From NCBI GenBank assembly GCA_029844215.1, contig CM056724.1, positions 82,231,093 through 82,295,092 on the forward strand: 64,000 nucleotides of DNA, written 5' to 3'. Every line of letters starts with the position of its first letter. Position 1 is the first letter of the stretch. Of the stretch, positions 34,676 to 44,762 are shown piece after piece. The notes beneath the pieces were generated by a model that was not told the DNA's origin, made no database searches, and was given only the letters and a program-made list of their open reading frames with translations. The position numbers and the translations under genes were made by a program. The DNA is from Przewalskia tangutica (taxonomy: Eukaryota > Streptophyta > Magnoliopsida > Solanales > Solanaceae).

Positions 34676-35651
34676 GTACACCCCAAGGACATTATGAATG
34701 AAATGTACTACCTTTTGGGCTAAAAAATGCACCACAAATATTTCAAAGGAGGATGGACCAAGTATTTAGAAGACTAACAGACTATTGTATAGTATACGTA
34801 GACGACATACTAATATATAGTAATACCCTCGAAGATCATATAAAACATCTTGACGAATTTATAAGAGTAGTAAAGAGACACGGGATTCTATTATCAGAAA
34901 AAGAAATCAGAAAAAGAAATCAGAAATATTTAAAAATGATATCGAATACCTAGGATATATCATCGATAAAGATGGAATCCAGTTACAAGAACATATTGTA
35001 ACCAAAATAAGAAACTTTAAAGATAAATTAGAAACTAAAAAAGAGGTACAACAATTTTTAGGAATAATAAACTACGCCTCAGACCATATAAAAGACCTAC
35101 CAACTTTAAGAAAACCTTTACAGGATTTAATTAAGAAAAATAAAGTTTTTGAATGGAAAGAAGAACATGATAAGGCTATAAAGAATATTAAAGAAAGGGT
35201 GATAAACCTACCAAGACATAGGATACCAACGGACAAAGATCAATTAGAGCTTTATACAGATGCTAGTGATATAGGATGGGGAGCAGTCCTTATAGCCTAT
35301 GCAGAAGATGATTCTGACAAAGAAAAAACCTTGATATGTGGCTATGGAGGTGGAACATGGAAACAAAATGAGAAAAATTATCATATTAATGAAAAAGAGT
35401 TATTAGCCGTAAAATTTGGAATAAAAAGGTTTCATTACCATTTATTGCCAGTAAAATTTATTGTACGAACAGATAATACACAGGTAAGAGCATTTATTAT
35501 AAACAAAATAGACCCACTACCAGAACTAAATAAAAGGAGAAAATGACAGTCATTCTTTTTTTGTTATGATTTTATTGTTAAAAATATATCTGGAACTAAG
35601 AATCTTCTAGCTGATTTCTTAAGCAGATACCAAGATGTCAGTCAACAGTGA
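34676..35651 (+). pseudogene. EPRV polymerase ORF, 3' part: RT catalytic region and RNase H
   Basis: Second half of the viral reverse transcriptase and the RNase H. The RT active site YVDD is at 34795-34806, followed by the thumb/connection region. RNase H has its first Asp in YTDAS (Asp codon 35259-35261), a Glu in NEKELLAV and RTDN further on, so the catalytic set appears retained. Damage: TGA at 34699-34701 where the family has Trp, a frame change in a repeated AGAAATCAGAAA segment (about 34895-34925), and TGA at 35544-35546 where Trp is again expected. It ends with TGA at 35649-35651, overlapping the next ORF by 17 nt. It was contiguous with 14618-15519 before TE2 inserted. Confidence 0.9.
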
Positions 35652-36678
35652 CAACTTTGAAGAATATATGAGCCGGATAATAGAAGAGATTACCAACAAC
35701 AACCAAATCATAAGAGAAAAACTACAAGAAAATGACAACATTTCCAGCCAAATTAAAGAATGCCTTTCAGACTATCAAGCATACAAACACCTAAAAACCT
35801 TCCCAAGAATAAACTCTCCAGAAATAAAACAAAGCCTAAGTTCTCAATTAGCACACATGCCATCCACATCCCAGATACCAACAAGCCAGATAATGTCCAT
35901 AGCAGAAAGACTAACTTTTTCACCTGAGATTACCACTGCATATGAAACTATCACCAAATACTATACCTACAAATCTAATCCCAACATACTTCAAAGCTCA
36001 AGATTTAGCAAGTATCCAAGATACCTATGCTTGGAAAAAGCAAGTCCAGATATTACACAGAAACTCTTCAAATATGGATTTTTAGACAAATTCATGACTG
36101 ATGACACCCTTATGAGCATATCCAAACTACCAAACGCGATAATACAATTCGTCCAGTCTATGAGAGAAACCTTCGGACCAGGGAACTATGGAATACAAAT
36201 TTTTGATGCCTCAACAGACCTAACAGGAAAACCTATCGTATTATGCCAACTTTTCAAAGTTGGAAGAAATACTAATATCAACGGATTAAATACAGACTCT
36301 AAGAAAGAAATGCCATGTAAGATTAACAAGTTTCAAGAATGGCTAAGTAACAAAAGAGCCATCGGACTAGCAACCTTGGCAGGAAGACTAGAAGATCTGA
36401 TAAGAGTAGGGAATGCAAGTATAATTGGAAATACTAAAGGAGGAGAAGTTGAAGAACTAATTACTATGTATTATAATCACGACATAATGACACAGGATAC
36501 AATGGAATTTACCAACATGCTAAACAGGATCATAAACCTCAAACACAAACACAGCAAGGAAACTATTGATCAGTACCATGTGATAACGAAACAAAAGAGA
36601 AAAGTTATGACTTTTAAAGATATGAAGGTACAGGAAATAAAAATAAAAGAAGAAGGATCCCCTGATCCATTCCTGTAA
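35635..36678 (+). CDS. EPRV last ORF, putative transactivator/viroplasmin, 347 aa intact
   Basis: Uninterrupted ORF, first ATG overlapping the polymerase stop by 17 nt. In caulimovirids with a separate last ORF, this position encodes the translational transactivator that lets ribosomes reinitiate on polycistronic RNA and forms inclusion bodies; I assign it by position and length only. It has a helical Glu/Asn/Gln-rich N-terminus (residues 1-50), a Ser/Pro/Gln linker (60-95), a folded-looking core (110-290) with KLFKYGFLDKF and FGPGNYGIQIFDAS-like segments, and a Lys-rich tail. I do not see the classical viroplasmin core motif, so the family call is tentative. It has no stops although the polymerase ORF is broken. 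The neighbouring TE4 LTR begins about 60 bp downstream. Confidence 0.55.
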   Translation: MSVNSDNFEEYMSRIIEEITNNNQIIREKLQENDNISSQIKECLSDYQAYKHLKTFPRINSPEIKQSLSSQLAHMPSTSQIPTSQIMSIAERLTFSPEITTAYETITKYYTYKSNPNILQSSRFSKYPRYLCLEKASPDITQKLFKYGFLDKFMTDDTLMSISKLPNAIIQFVQSMRETFGPGNYGIQIFDASTDLTGKPIVLCQLFKVGRNTNINGLNTDSKKEMPCKINKFQEWLSNKRAIGLATLAGRLEDLIRVGNASIIGNTKGGEVEELITMYYNHDIMTQDTMEFTNMLNRIINLKHKHSKETIDQYHVITKQKRKVMTFKDMKVQEIKIKEEGSPDPFL

Positions 36679-36740
36679 GAACTATGAGCCTATCCAAAAA
36701 CATGTAGTTTGACTACGTGGATTCTAAATTATGAGCATAA
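36679..36740 (+). other. EPRV 3' non-coding remnant
   Basis: Short non-coding sequence between the last viral ORF and the first base recognisable as TE4 LTR. The intergenic region that should follow is missing. Confidence 0.5.
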
Positions 36741-38684
36741 GAAGTGGTTTCCAAACCTTTTGGCTAGTGCCTTAGTTCCAAAACCTAAGGGTTGTTATAA
36801 TGACTTTAGGGGAATTAAAGGAGTGATTTACTTAATTGTATTAAAAGAGGAGAAATGACATGATTTAAGAGAAGTAACTTGTTTTAAAGGTGTGAGTTAC
36901 TTGAGGTTTATAAGTAGAAGAAACTTGTTTTCTAAATATTAAGAGACTTGAAGTATTTTGAAAGTTAAGAAACTTGATTTGTAAGTATGTGATACTTGAT
37001 TTTAAGTATAAGTCTCTTGGTTATAAAAGGAATGAATATGTCTAAAACCATAAAGGGTTATAACGGTTTTATGGGAAGTTGGTTATAACGGCTTTATGGA
37101 AGGTTAATAAAGTTGTCTATTTTAATTAATGGGCATAAGTTGCCTAGGTTGTGAAATTTGAAGTTACTTGATTTCCAGCTTTGAAATGAGTTTTCTAAAA
37201 GTGTAGTAACTTACTTTGAAAAATAGACACACCTTGATAGTACTTTGGCTTGTTTAATTAAGAATTATTCTATGTGTGCCTTGATAAGTATTTTGGCTTG
37301 TTTAATTGAGAATTATTCTATAAGTGCCTTGAGTTTATAAAATGAAAGTCTATAGATTTTATGAACTTGCCTATGTGTGCTGGTGATAGCCTTTGAGTGC
37401 AAGTATTATGTTGCCGCGACTCTCGGTTGGAGGGTCGGCTGTCTTGTTGTAAGATTACTTGGACGTACCGACAGTGATGTGGGATTCCACGGGTATGCTT
37501 CCATTATTTGTATTATTCCTTGGACATACTTATACGATGTGGGATTCCGGGGCATGTGACCAGGAGGCGGGTTAGATTCTCGAATTTGTTTGTGTTACCC
37601 CATGGTCATGCTTATACGATGTGGTATTCCGGGGCATGCGACCACGTGGGATATTTTTATTCCATGGATTCGCCCTCCATGAGATTTAGTGACGCAGGCT
37701 GGATCTGGTAGTTAGCTTTCGTACTTGCCCCCGTCGATTGACGACGCAGCCGGATCTGTAGTTGGCTTTCGACTTGCCCCGTCGATTCTGTTACGATTTG
37801 GTACGGTAGACTCCGGTAGATAGCTTTTGCACTTGCCCCGGTCATATCTCGTGACGACAGGCTGGATCTGGTAGTTATCTTTCGTACTTGCCCCCGTCAG
37901 TTGTTAACGCAGGCTGGATCTGGTAGTTGGCTTTCGTACTTGCCCCCGTTAGTTTTATGATGCAGGCTGGATCTGGTGGTTCGTTTTCCTACTTAGCGTC
38001 TGATTTTAGGACACAGTGGGACTTGGTGTTCATGTATGCCTATTGGTTTTATATTATATCATGGTCTGCCGGCAGTGAGGAAGGATTCCACGGGGATGAT
38101 TGATATTATGGGCGTGAGACCCATGGTTATATTTTAGTAATGACTTTGAGGCACGCGCACGACTTGATATGTTGCTTATGTATTGTGTCAGTAGGTTGGC
38201 TATCATACATGTCTCTGTTTTGTTTAGATCGTTATGATTTCATTCTGATGCTTCATTTCACATACTTGGTACATTCTTCATCCTTGACCTCGCCCGGGGC
38301 TGCGTTCATCCGTGAGTTTAGGTACTTGATTTGGTGATCTGCAGTGTAGGACCGCTCGAGTTTTGGATAGCTCCTATGTTCGGGAGTTTATCTTTTTGGT
38401 ATAGATCCTTGATCTGAGCATTTATGCGATTATGGATGCAATGGGGCCTTGTCCGTCATAGTTCGATATAACTCTTAGAGGTCCGTATTCATATGTGGGA
38501 TTGGACTGCGTATGCGATGTAGTGTCTTTTGATTATGTATATTATATGGCAGCCTTGTCGGCTTTGCCGCACGTCTGATTGGTTTAAAAAACAATGAGGT
38601 GTTATTTAATTTCCATGATTTACTTAGTTGTTAAGGTAGAAGGGTGCCTGGGTAGGGCACGATCACGCCCGGTTCGGGCGTGTG
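36741..38684 (+). repeat. TE4 left LTR, 3' part only
   Basis: Matches 51697-53688 but lacks about 75 bp near 37235 that includes the TACGGGTGTTAG segment. It carries a degenerate tandem array at 37680-38010. The last bases are garbled (GGGCGTGTGAGTGG for GGGGCGTGACA...GTGG). It contains no gene. Confidence 0.85.
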
Positions 38685-39008
38685 AGTGGTATCGAGCGAT
38701 CGATCCTCGGAATGTCTCTGACCGTGTCTAGTAGAGTCTTGATTATCGGTGTGTTGCGCTCACACCCATAAACGAGGCTACGGGACATTTAGGAGTTGGT
38801 TTCTATTCTTCTCACTCTAGATCGTGCCATAGATTGTGTTAGTAAGATAATTCCTCTCGGCGTATTTTTGTGTTCTGGTATGCCTCGATGAGAACAGCGA
38901 TCGAAGTGCAAAGGAGTAGCGAAGCTACGGTCGGACTCGAGAGATTTGATAGGGCTTATGCCTGGGTATCTGGATGTTGTTCATGATCGTGAGTTCTGCG
39001 CTAGGTTT
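38685..39008 (+). pseudogene. TE4 PBS, leader and gag start
   Basis: PBS-like TGGTATCGAGC (from 38687) lacks one A of the canonical sequence. The leader is followed by the gag ATG (38880). Only about 43 codons, with an early stop, precede the TE5 insertion; gag resumes at 48366. The large N-terminal Gag domain of TE2 is missing in this subfamily. Confidence 0.7.
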
Positions 39009-42000
39009 TGTTATACCGTATTTCAGTATATGCGTGGCGCGACGTATTATAATTTGAGCCTTAAAGTTAGCTAGTTTGAAATTTGTACACAAGTGCAGAA
39101 AGAGTCGTTTTCCGACGAAACGTTTCCACGACTTTCGTAGGGAAAATTCGGCTATGTCATTAATTATTTTTACGGATTTTTCAGAGGCGAAACATTTTGG
39201 ACCAACGAGAGGCGACACTTGTCACCTCTAATTGGAAGGAAGGGCGGCAAAATGGGACGAAAAGGGTGGCTTTGGGTTAGGTAGGATATTTGTGCAAGTT
39301 GGTGTGGTAGATGGATAAGGTGCATGGCTTGATCCTAGCCCTACACTTGCCTAACACTTGGCTTGATCTTGGCCATTGGTTGGCCTTTGCTTGACCTATA
39401 AATACCCTCTAAGTGATGAACTTTCTTCATCCAAAATCTTTTCTAAGTGTTAAAAATCCCTCCCTTTAGTGTTGAGTTCGTCCACTCTCCCCACTCCTTT
39501 GAGAGTCTTGGCAGGGCCTCCCACTCCCCTTTGTGGTGCCTAGCCAGAGGTACCCCCCGAGCCTTGTTGTCTCGTATAAATACCCCCCTTTTGTGGTATA
39601 GAAATACTCTCCTAGTAGTGTTATAATGCCCAAATACCTTGGCCCAAATACCTTGTAGTATTCCCAAAGTTACACTTATACAAAAGCCCAGAAAATACTA
39701 TCATACTTCCTTTAGCCACTAAACGAAACCCTAAGGAAATCTTCATTGTTAGTTGAAGTTATAAGTAGAAGTTGCGTAGAACTTCTAAGGGTTTCTTGGA
39801 TCGAATTGGAGCGCACGGAGTAGGAGCTAAACCTTGCTCAGGATCGACATATAAACTCGGATAATTTTGGGCTTATCGAGGTAAACACTCTTGACCTTCT
39901 ATTGTAATTGGAAATTACATGTTGTAGGAATATATAGTTGAAGTATACTATATATAGAACTGAACATTATAATTGTGCGGCAATGTCTTTTGACTTAAGC
40001 CTGAATAATACTTACGGCAATGTCTTGCGACTTAAGCTGAATTTAAAGAAGAATCGAATCGTAATTACATAGGGTGTATTCAGATAGACTTGTAGCATTC
40101 TTGTATAGTAGAATTATGCAGCGTCCGGTTAGGCGTGTTAACCCCGGTTGGCTTGGTAGCCGGCCTCGATAGAGAGGAGATTTCTGTTGTTGCGGGGAAG
40201 TCTTCGAATTTTACGTAGAATATTCTACATTGAGATCTAAAGATTAATAGGCGCTTTGTGGCCTCTATAGGTTGTAGTACTACGTGTGGAGTGATCTGCT
40301 TGACTGAGAGTGTAGCAGACGGTTTGAGGTACTTGGAGCATTTTGCTATTAGTCGATACTCGTCGCGAGGTATGTGAACCTCTTCTTATCTGTTCTAGCA
40401 TGATATGTGTATAACTATGTAGTACGGTAGACGTACATGTGTTAAATGTATTTGATTGCTTTTAAACATAAAGGGTTATAACAGCTCTATGTAAATGAGA
40501 AATGCTTTGTGGTTTCTTTAAAAAAAAAGATAACTGATTTGACTTATAACCGACTTGATGTGTGATAATAAAGAACCTCGAAGTATTCTAAAAGATTAGG
40601 AAACCTTTTTGGAAGAAGTGTATACTTGGTTTGAAAACATAAGAGTTATACCAGCTTTATGAGAAGTTAGGTGCAACGTCTTAAGAGAGACAAAAAGAAT
40701 GGTTTAATGGTTTAGAAGTTAAGAGACTTATTCTTAAAAGATAAGAGACTTGACTTAATATGGATGTTTGTGTGAAACCTCATTCGTGAGTAATGAGTAC
40801 TTGGTTTTTGGAAGGAATAATGTTTCTTGATTTGAAATCGAATGTGTATCGACAAACCATGCAGCGTTAATAAAGGAAATGTATTGAATAATTAAGTATT
40901 ATTAAAACCAGTAGAAACCTCCATCTGCATAGAAGCTAAGATGAGACAAAATGATATTACATTTCTAGATCATGGCTGCTAATAAGATTGATTATGAACA
41001 AGAATAACCTACTCGCCTAAGGCATATGTTACTCAATTGTTTTAAAAGAGATTAAGACATTGAACTATGAACTTTTCAAAAAAGAGACTTGTGTATTTGA
41101 AATTAGGCAAACTGGAACTTTAGGAAAAGAAAGGCATTGTGTTGTCTTAAAATGGTTTAAAACATAAGGTGTATAACAACTTTATGGGAAGTTGGTTATA
41201 ACGACCTTATGAAAACAAAAGAAAGGTTTTATCATTGGTTTTAATGTGGTAACTTGACTTTAAAAAGAAAAGTGTTTTGGTCAAAAAAAAAAAGGCATGG
41301 TGTTGCCTTAATTTGGTTTTAAAAAGGAAAGTATGGAAGTTGTTTTGGTTTACTTAAAAGATATAAGTCACTCTATTTTTATACTACGGGTATCGGGTGA
41401 CTTTTATAAAAGGATTAGATCTCTTTAAAAGGAATTTAACGTACGTAGTACTTTAGGAGTTAAAACCGGACTTTGGCATAAAATGAAAGTACTTGGAGTT
41501 GTGTATAACACTATGCTTGTTGTTGTGAAACTTGCCTATCTTTGTTGATGTGAAACTTGCCTATGCTTGTTGTTGTGAAACTTGCCTATGCTTGTTGTGA
41601 TAGCCTTTGTTGTGCAAAGATTGTGTTTCTATACTCTGGCGTCTCGATGGAGGGTCGGTTGACTTGTTGAGAACTTACTTGGGCGTCTGCGGTGACGGAG
41701 AAATTCCGCAGTGCGTTCGCGCTGATAGTGTTACTTTTGTTAAATCACTTTGGACATACCGACACGATCGTAGTGCGGGTATGCTTCCACTTTGATTACC
41801 GCCTTGTTGTCTTATTGTTTCCCTGTGGACATATCGACACGATCGTAGCGCGGGTATGCTTCCATTTGGAATCTTTGTCTTATTGTTTCCACTGTGGACA
41901 TACCGACACGATCGTAGCGCCGCGGGTATGCTTCCATTTGGAATGTTGTCTTATTTGTTCCCTTTGGACATCTTGACACGATCGTAGCGCGGGTATGCTC

Positions 42001-42615
42001 CCATTTGGATTTCTATCTTGTTGTTATCATATCATGATGCCGCGGTGAGGAAGGTACTCACGGGCAGGATTGATGTTGTGGCGTGAGACCACGAATTGAT
42101 ATAATCGTTATGTGTATGATCGTAGTTTGGTTATCATACATCTCTGCTTTTATAGACTATTATGATTTGATTCTGATATTTCTGATTTCACATACTTAGT
42201 ACTGTTGTCTTGACCTCGCCCGAAGTGCGTTCATCTGCGCAGTAGAAATCACGTCATTGCCGATCCGCGTTTAGGATCTCATTTCAGCGTCTTGGGAAGC
42301 TCCGTTCCTTGGAGGCTTATCTTTGGTATGTTACCACGAGTGCAGTAGGTCCTTGTATATTCGGGGTATGGCGGGGCCTGTCCGTCATAGTTGTTGTATA
42401 AATCTTAGAGTGCAGTAACCTTTGTTGTGGGCGGGGTTTGTAAAAGGATAACCGTTGGGTATTTATGTATATATGATGAAAGCAAATGTTTTGGTTGCTT
42501 TGTTTATTTATCTTGTCTCTTATTTCATGTTCATGTTTTATTTCCGTGATTTTCTCTCGATGTTGTATCACTAGGGTGCCCGGTAGGCACTACCACGCCC
42601 GGTTCGGTCGTGACA
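39009..42615 (+). repeat. TE5 5' LTR
   Basis: From TGTTATACCGTATTTC to GGTCGTGACA, with TATA box at 39397-39404. A short array of about 30-bp units (GTGAAACTTGCCTATGCTTG) is at 41505-41605, and a unit of about 65-80 bp (GGACATACCGACACGATCGTAG) repeats four times at 41745-42015. It contains no gene. Confidence 0.9.
41745..42015. repeat. about 65-80-bp tandem array in TE5 5' LTR
   Basis: Four units containing GACACGATCGTAG(T/C)GCGGGTATGCT. The same array in the 3' LTR is at 47503-47770 with variants such as GACACGACGCGTAGCGCA. Confidence 0.88.
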
Positions 42616-42817
42616 AAAGTGGTATCGAGCGATTAATCCTCGGAAAGTGTCTACATCCGTGTCTAGTAAGTCTTGATTATCGGTGTGTTGTGCACCACAT
42701 CTATAATCGTGAGGCTATAGGACATTTAGGATTGGTTTCCATTCTTCTCATTACCGAGATCGTGCCTTAGCCATGGTGATGAGTTGAACCTCCGACGTAT
42801 TCCTTTCCTTTACCGCT
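42616..42817 (+). other. TE5 PBS and leader
   Basis: AAAG then TGGTATCGAGCG (from 42620), one A short of the canonical PBS. The leader is otherwise like TE2. Confidence 0.8.
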
Positions 42818-43965
42818 ATGCCTCCGCGCAAGGCAACCCGGCCCGTGGCAAGGCGCAAAGAGGAAGATACGAGTAGAGCGGCAGCTCTACAGAGACCACA
42901 ATACCGAGCCTCGATCCCTACAGCCGCAGGAGAGACGGGTTACAAGAGATGGCCCGCCATGGCCGTGGTCAGGCCGACTTGAGGATAGATCGACGCAGCA
43001 GCCTCCATTGAGCACCCGTAGTTCACCCCGAGCGCATTTGAGATTACGGATTTTCTCGAGGTGTAACCCGCCAGAGTTTTACGGGTCGAGGCCCGAGGAT
43101 GATCCGCAGGAGTTCATCCGCAGATTGCAAATGATCGCGAGAGTGATCAAGGCATCGGAGACCGAGTCGGTGGTCCTAGGTTCGCATCGGCCGCGTGATA
43201 CCGCAATGATCGTTTGATTCGTGGAGCCGCCCCGGGAGAGCATGCACTTCCAGCTTTATGGGACGAGTTCTCGAGGCCTTTCTTGCACATTTCTTACCTC
43301 CACGGATGGCGAGGGCTCGCGCACAGATTTTTGGTGTTGCAGAATCCGCGACGGTTCGGAGTACAATGTGAGTTCGACTCATTGGCGTGACGCCCCCGCA
43401 TTAGTAGCTAGTATGGAGGATCGAGTGCACCGATATGTTACAGTGGCTCGATGATTACCTAGTAGAGAGTTGTTCGTGTAGCTCTTCACCGCATGGACAT
43501 TGCCCGCACGCAGCTTATGCACTAGGGGTGAGCGAGAAATCGACGAATGACCAAAGTCGCAGGTGCGGCCGAATCGCAGGTCCTTTGGTGATTTTCAAGC
43601 GCACCGCCTCAGCAGACTAGTTATGCGCTCCGCCAAGACTGAGTGGTCCTCACAATCTTGAGCGTCGAGTTTTCAGGAGCAGTCGTGGCTCCAAGGTTCA
43701 GATTTTCAGAGAGCGGGGTGTTAACCACCAAGCCACCCCTACCTCGTTGGATCGTGGTAGACTCCATGGGGGAGTGTCGTGCTAGTCCGGAGTTTGTTTT
43801 ACATGCGACGCAGGCCATTTTGGGAGAAACTGTCCGACTGTGGTAGCGCTGGGTAGGATAGCACAGACTACGGATCGGGCCATGGGTTCTTCACCTTCCA
43901 CGGCTAGGCGGGATGTTCATACACCGGCGGCCACGGTAGAGGTCGCGCGAAGTTCCCAGTTTTAG
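42818..43965 (+). pseudogene. TE5 gag, frame-broken
   Basis: Gag of the TE2 type starting at MPPRK-like codons. The Retrotrans_gag-like segment FYGSRPEDDPQEFIRRLQ is intact at about 43074, followed by ARVIKASETESVVLGSHRPRDTA in the same open frame. The later parts (FSRPF-like, LDDYLVESCS-like near 43441) are split over several frames. The zinc knuckle is not recognisable: 43560-43740 is rearranged relative to TE2 and partly lost. The gag tail near 43850-43965 matches TE2. Breaks cluster at GC-rich motifs. Confidence 0.8.
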
Positions 43966-44727
43966 CGGTCCTTTGAACCGCCTATTTTCAGGTATATCCT
44001 TAACCCTCTAGAGTTTTGTATGTATTGATGATGTGATGATGTGTGTAGTGTTATGTTCAGATAGCTTTGTGCTAAAACGTGATGTAGAACTCCGCGTGAG
44101 AAGGGTAAGCTTGAGGGTGAGAAAATGATGAACCTTTATATATTACGTTGAGACCTTAGATGTAAGGCCGCTTGAGTACAAGATCTCATGTAACCTTTGT
44201 CCGAATGTATAAGATACGTGGGAAATTGTGGGAAATTTCCTTGGGTAGGTAAATGGAAGTGGTAGCTTTCGACCAGATAGGTAAGATTGTTCGGATCGGG
44301 AACAAGAGCTTGATGCGTTAAGTGGGTCGGGTTCGGGCCATGTTGAGGGCCAACCCGCGGCCTGTTTCGAGATGGGGTCAGCTCTGTGTGGTCCCGCCAG
44401 GTGGTAGGGTCACGAGGGTGCTAGGCCCAAGTTTAGATGACCGTCGTACGAGTTCGTGGTTATGTTCGACCAGAAGCGGATCGTGAAGGCCGGAATGGTC
44501 TTAAGGAGATTGCGTTAGTAGGATGACCAAGATAAAGGTAGTGACTCCAAAGTTTTGGAACTAAAGCGATGACTGAAGTGTGGTACGTATATGAGAAGAG
44601 TTCAAGTATTCGGGAAGGGCACGACGAGTAAGGAAGGGAGAGAACGTGTGTTACTTTGTTGCCATGTATGGCATTGGAAATTTGTTTAAAGTTAAGAGGA
44701 GCTTTATCGTTATCCGTCTTGAGAAGG
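43966..44727 (+). other. TE5 region between gag and PPT, with conserved block
   Basis: Non-coding. It begins with the TATATCCTTAACCCTCTAGAG motif. The conserved block is at about 44280-44480 (GGGGTCAGCT, GGTCCCGCCAGG, CACGAGGGTGCTAGGCCCAA). No integrase remnant like that of TE3 is present. Confidence 0.7.
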
Positions 44728-44762
44728 AACATTCGGGACGAATGTTTCTAAGGAGGGGAGAA
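44728..44762 (+). promoter_or_regulatory. TE5 hairpin and polypurine tract
   Basis: AACATTCG-GGA-CGAATGTT (44728-44746) followed by AAGGAGGGGAGAA (44750-44762), the same as in TE2, abutting the 3' LTR. Confidence 0.88.

Larger units (their letters stand above)
10416..36740 (+). mobile_element. endogenous pararetrovirus (Caulimoviridae), split by TE2
   Basis: Integrated copy of a plant DNA pararetrovirus, about 7.2 kb once TE2 (15520-34670) and one copy of its 5-bp duplication are discounted. In order: rearranged leader with inverted and direct repeats, TATA box and AATAAA signal, ORF1, coat-protein ORF with CCHC knuckle, small linking ORF, protease-RT-RNase H ORF, and a last ORF in the transactivator position. 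Gene order and the separate last ORF resemble solendovirus-like EPRVs of nightshades (inference; genus not certain). No movement protein and no tRNA-Met PBS were found, and the polymerase ORF has several stops and frameshifts, so the copy is defective. It is much more AT-rich than the flanking LTRs. Confidence 0.85.

Noticed and set aside
35199..35546. Host RNase H gene
   Set aside because: In register with the viral RT upstream and with the polymerase end downstream; it is the EPRV RNase H domain.
10416..36740. An infectious or replication-competent virus
   Set aside because: Split by a 19-kb insertion, several stops and frameshifts in the polymerase, no movement protein or PBS seen.
36741..38684. 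A protein-coding gene downstream of the virus
   Set aside because: Sequence is the 3' part of the TE4 LTR and recurs at 51697-53688.
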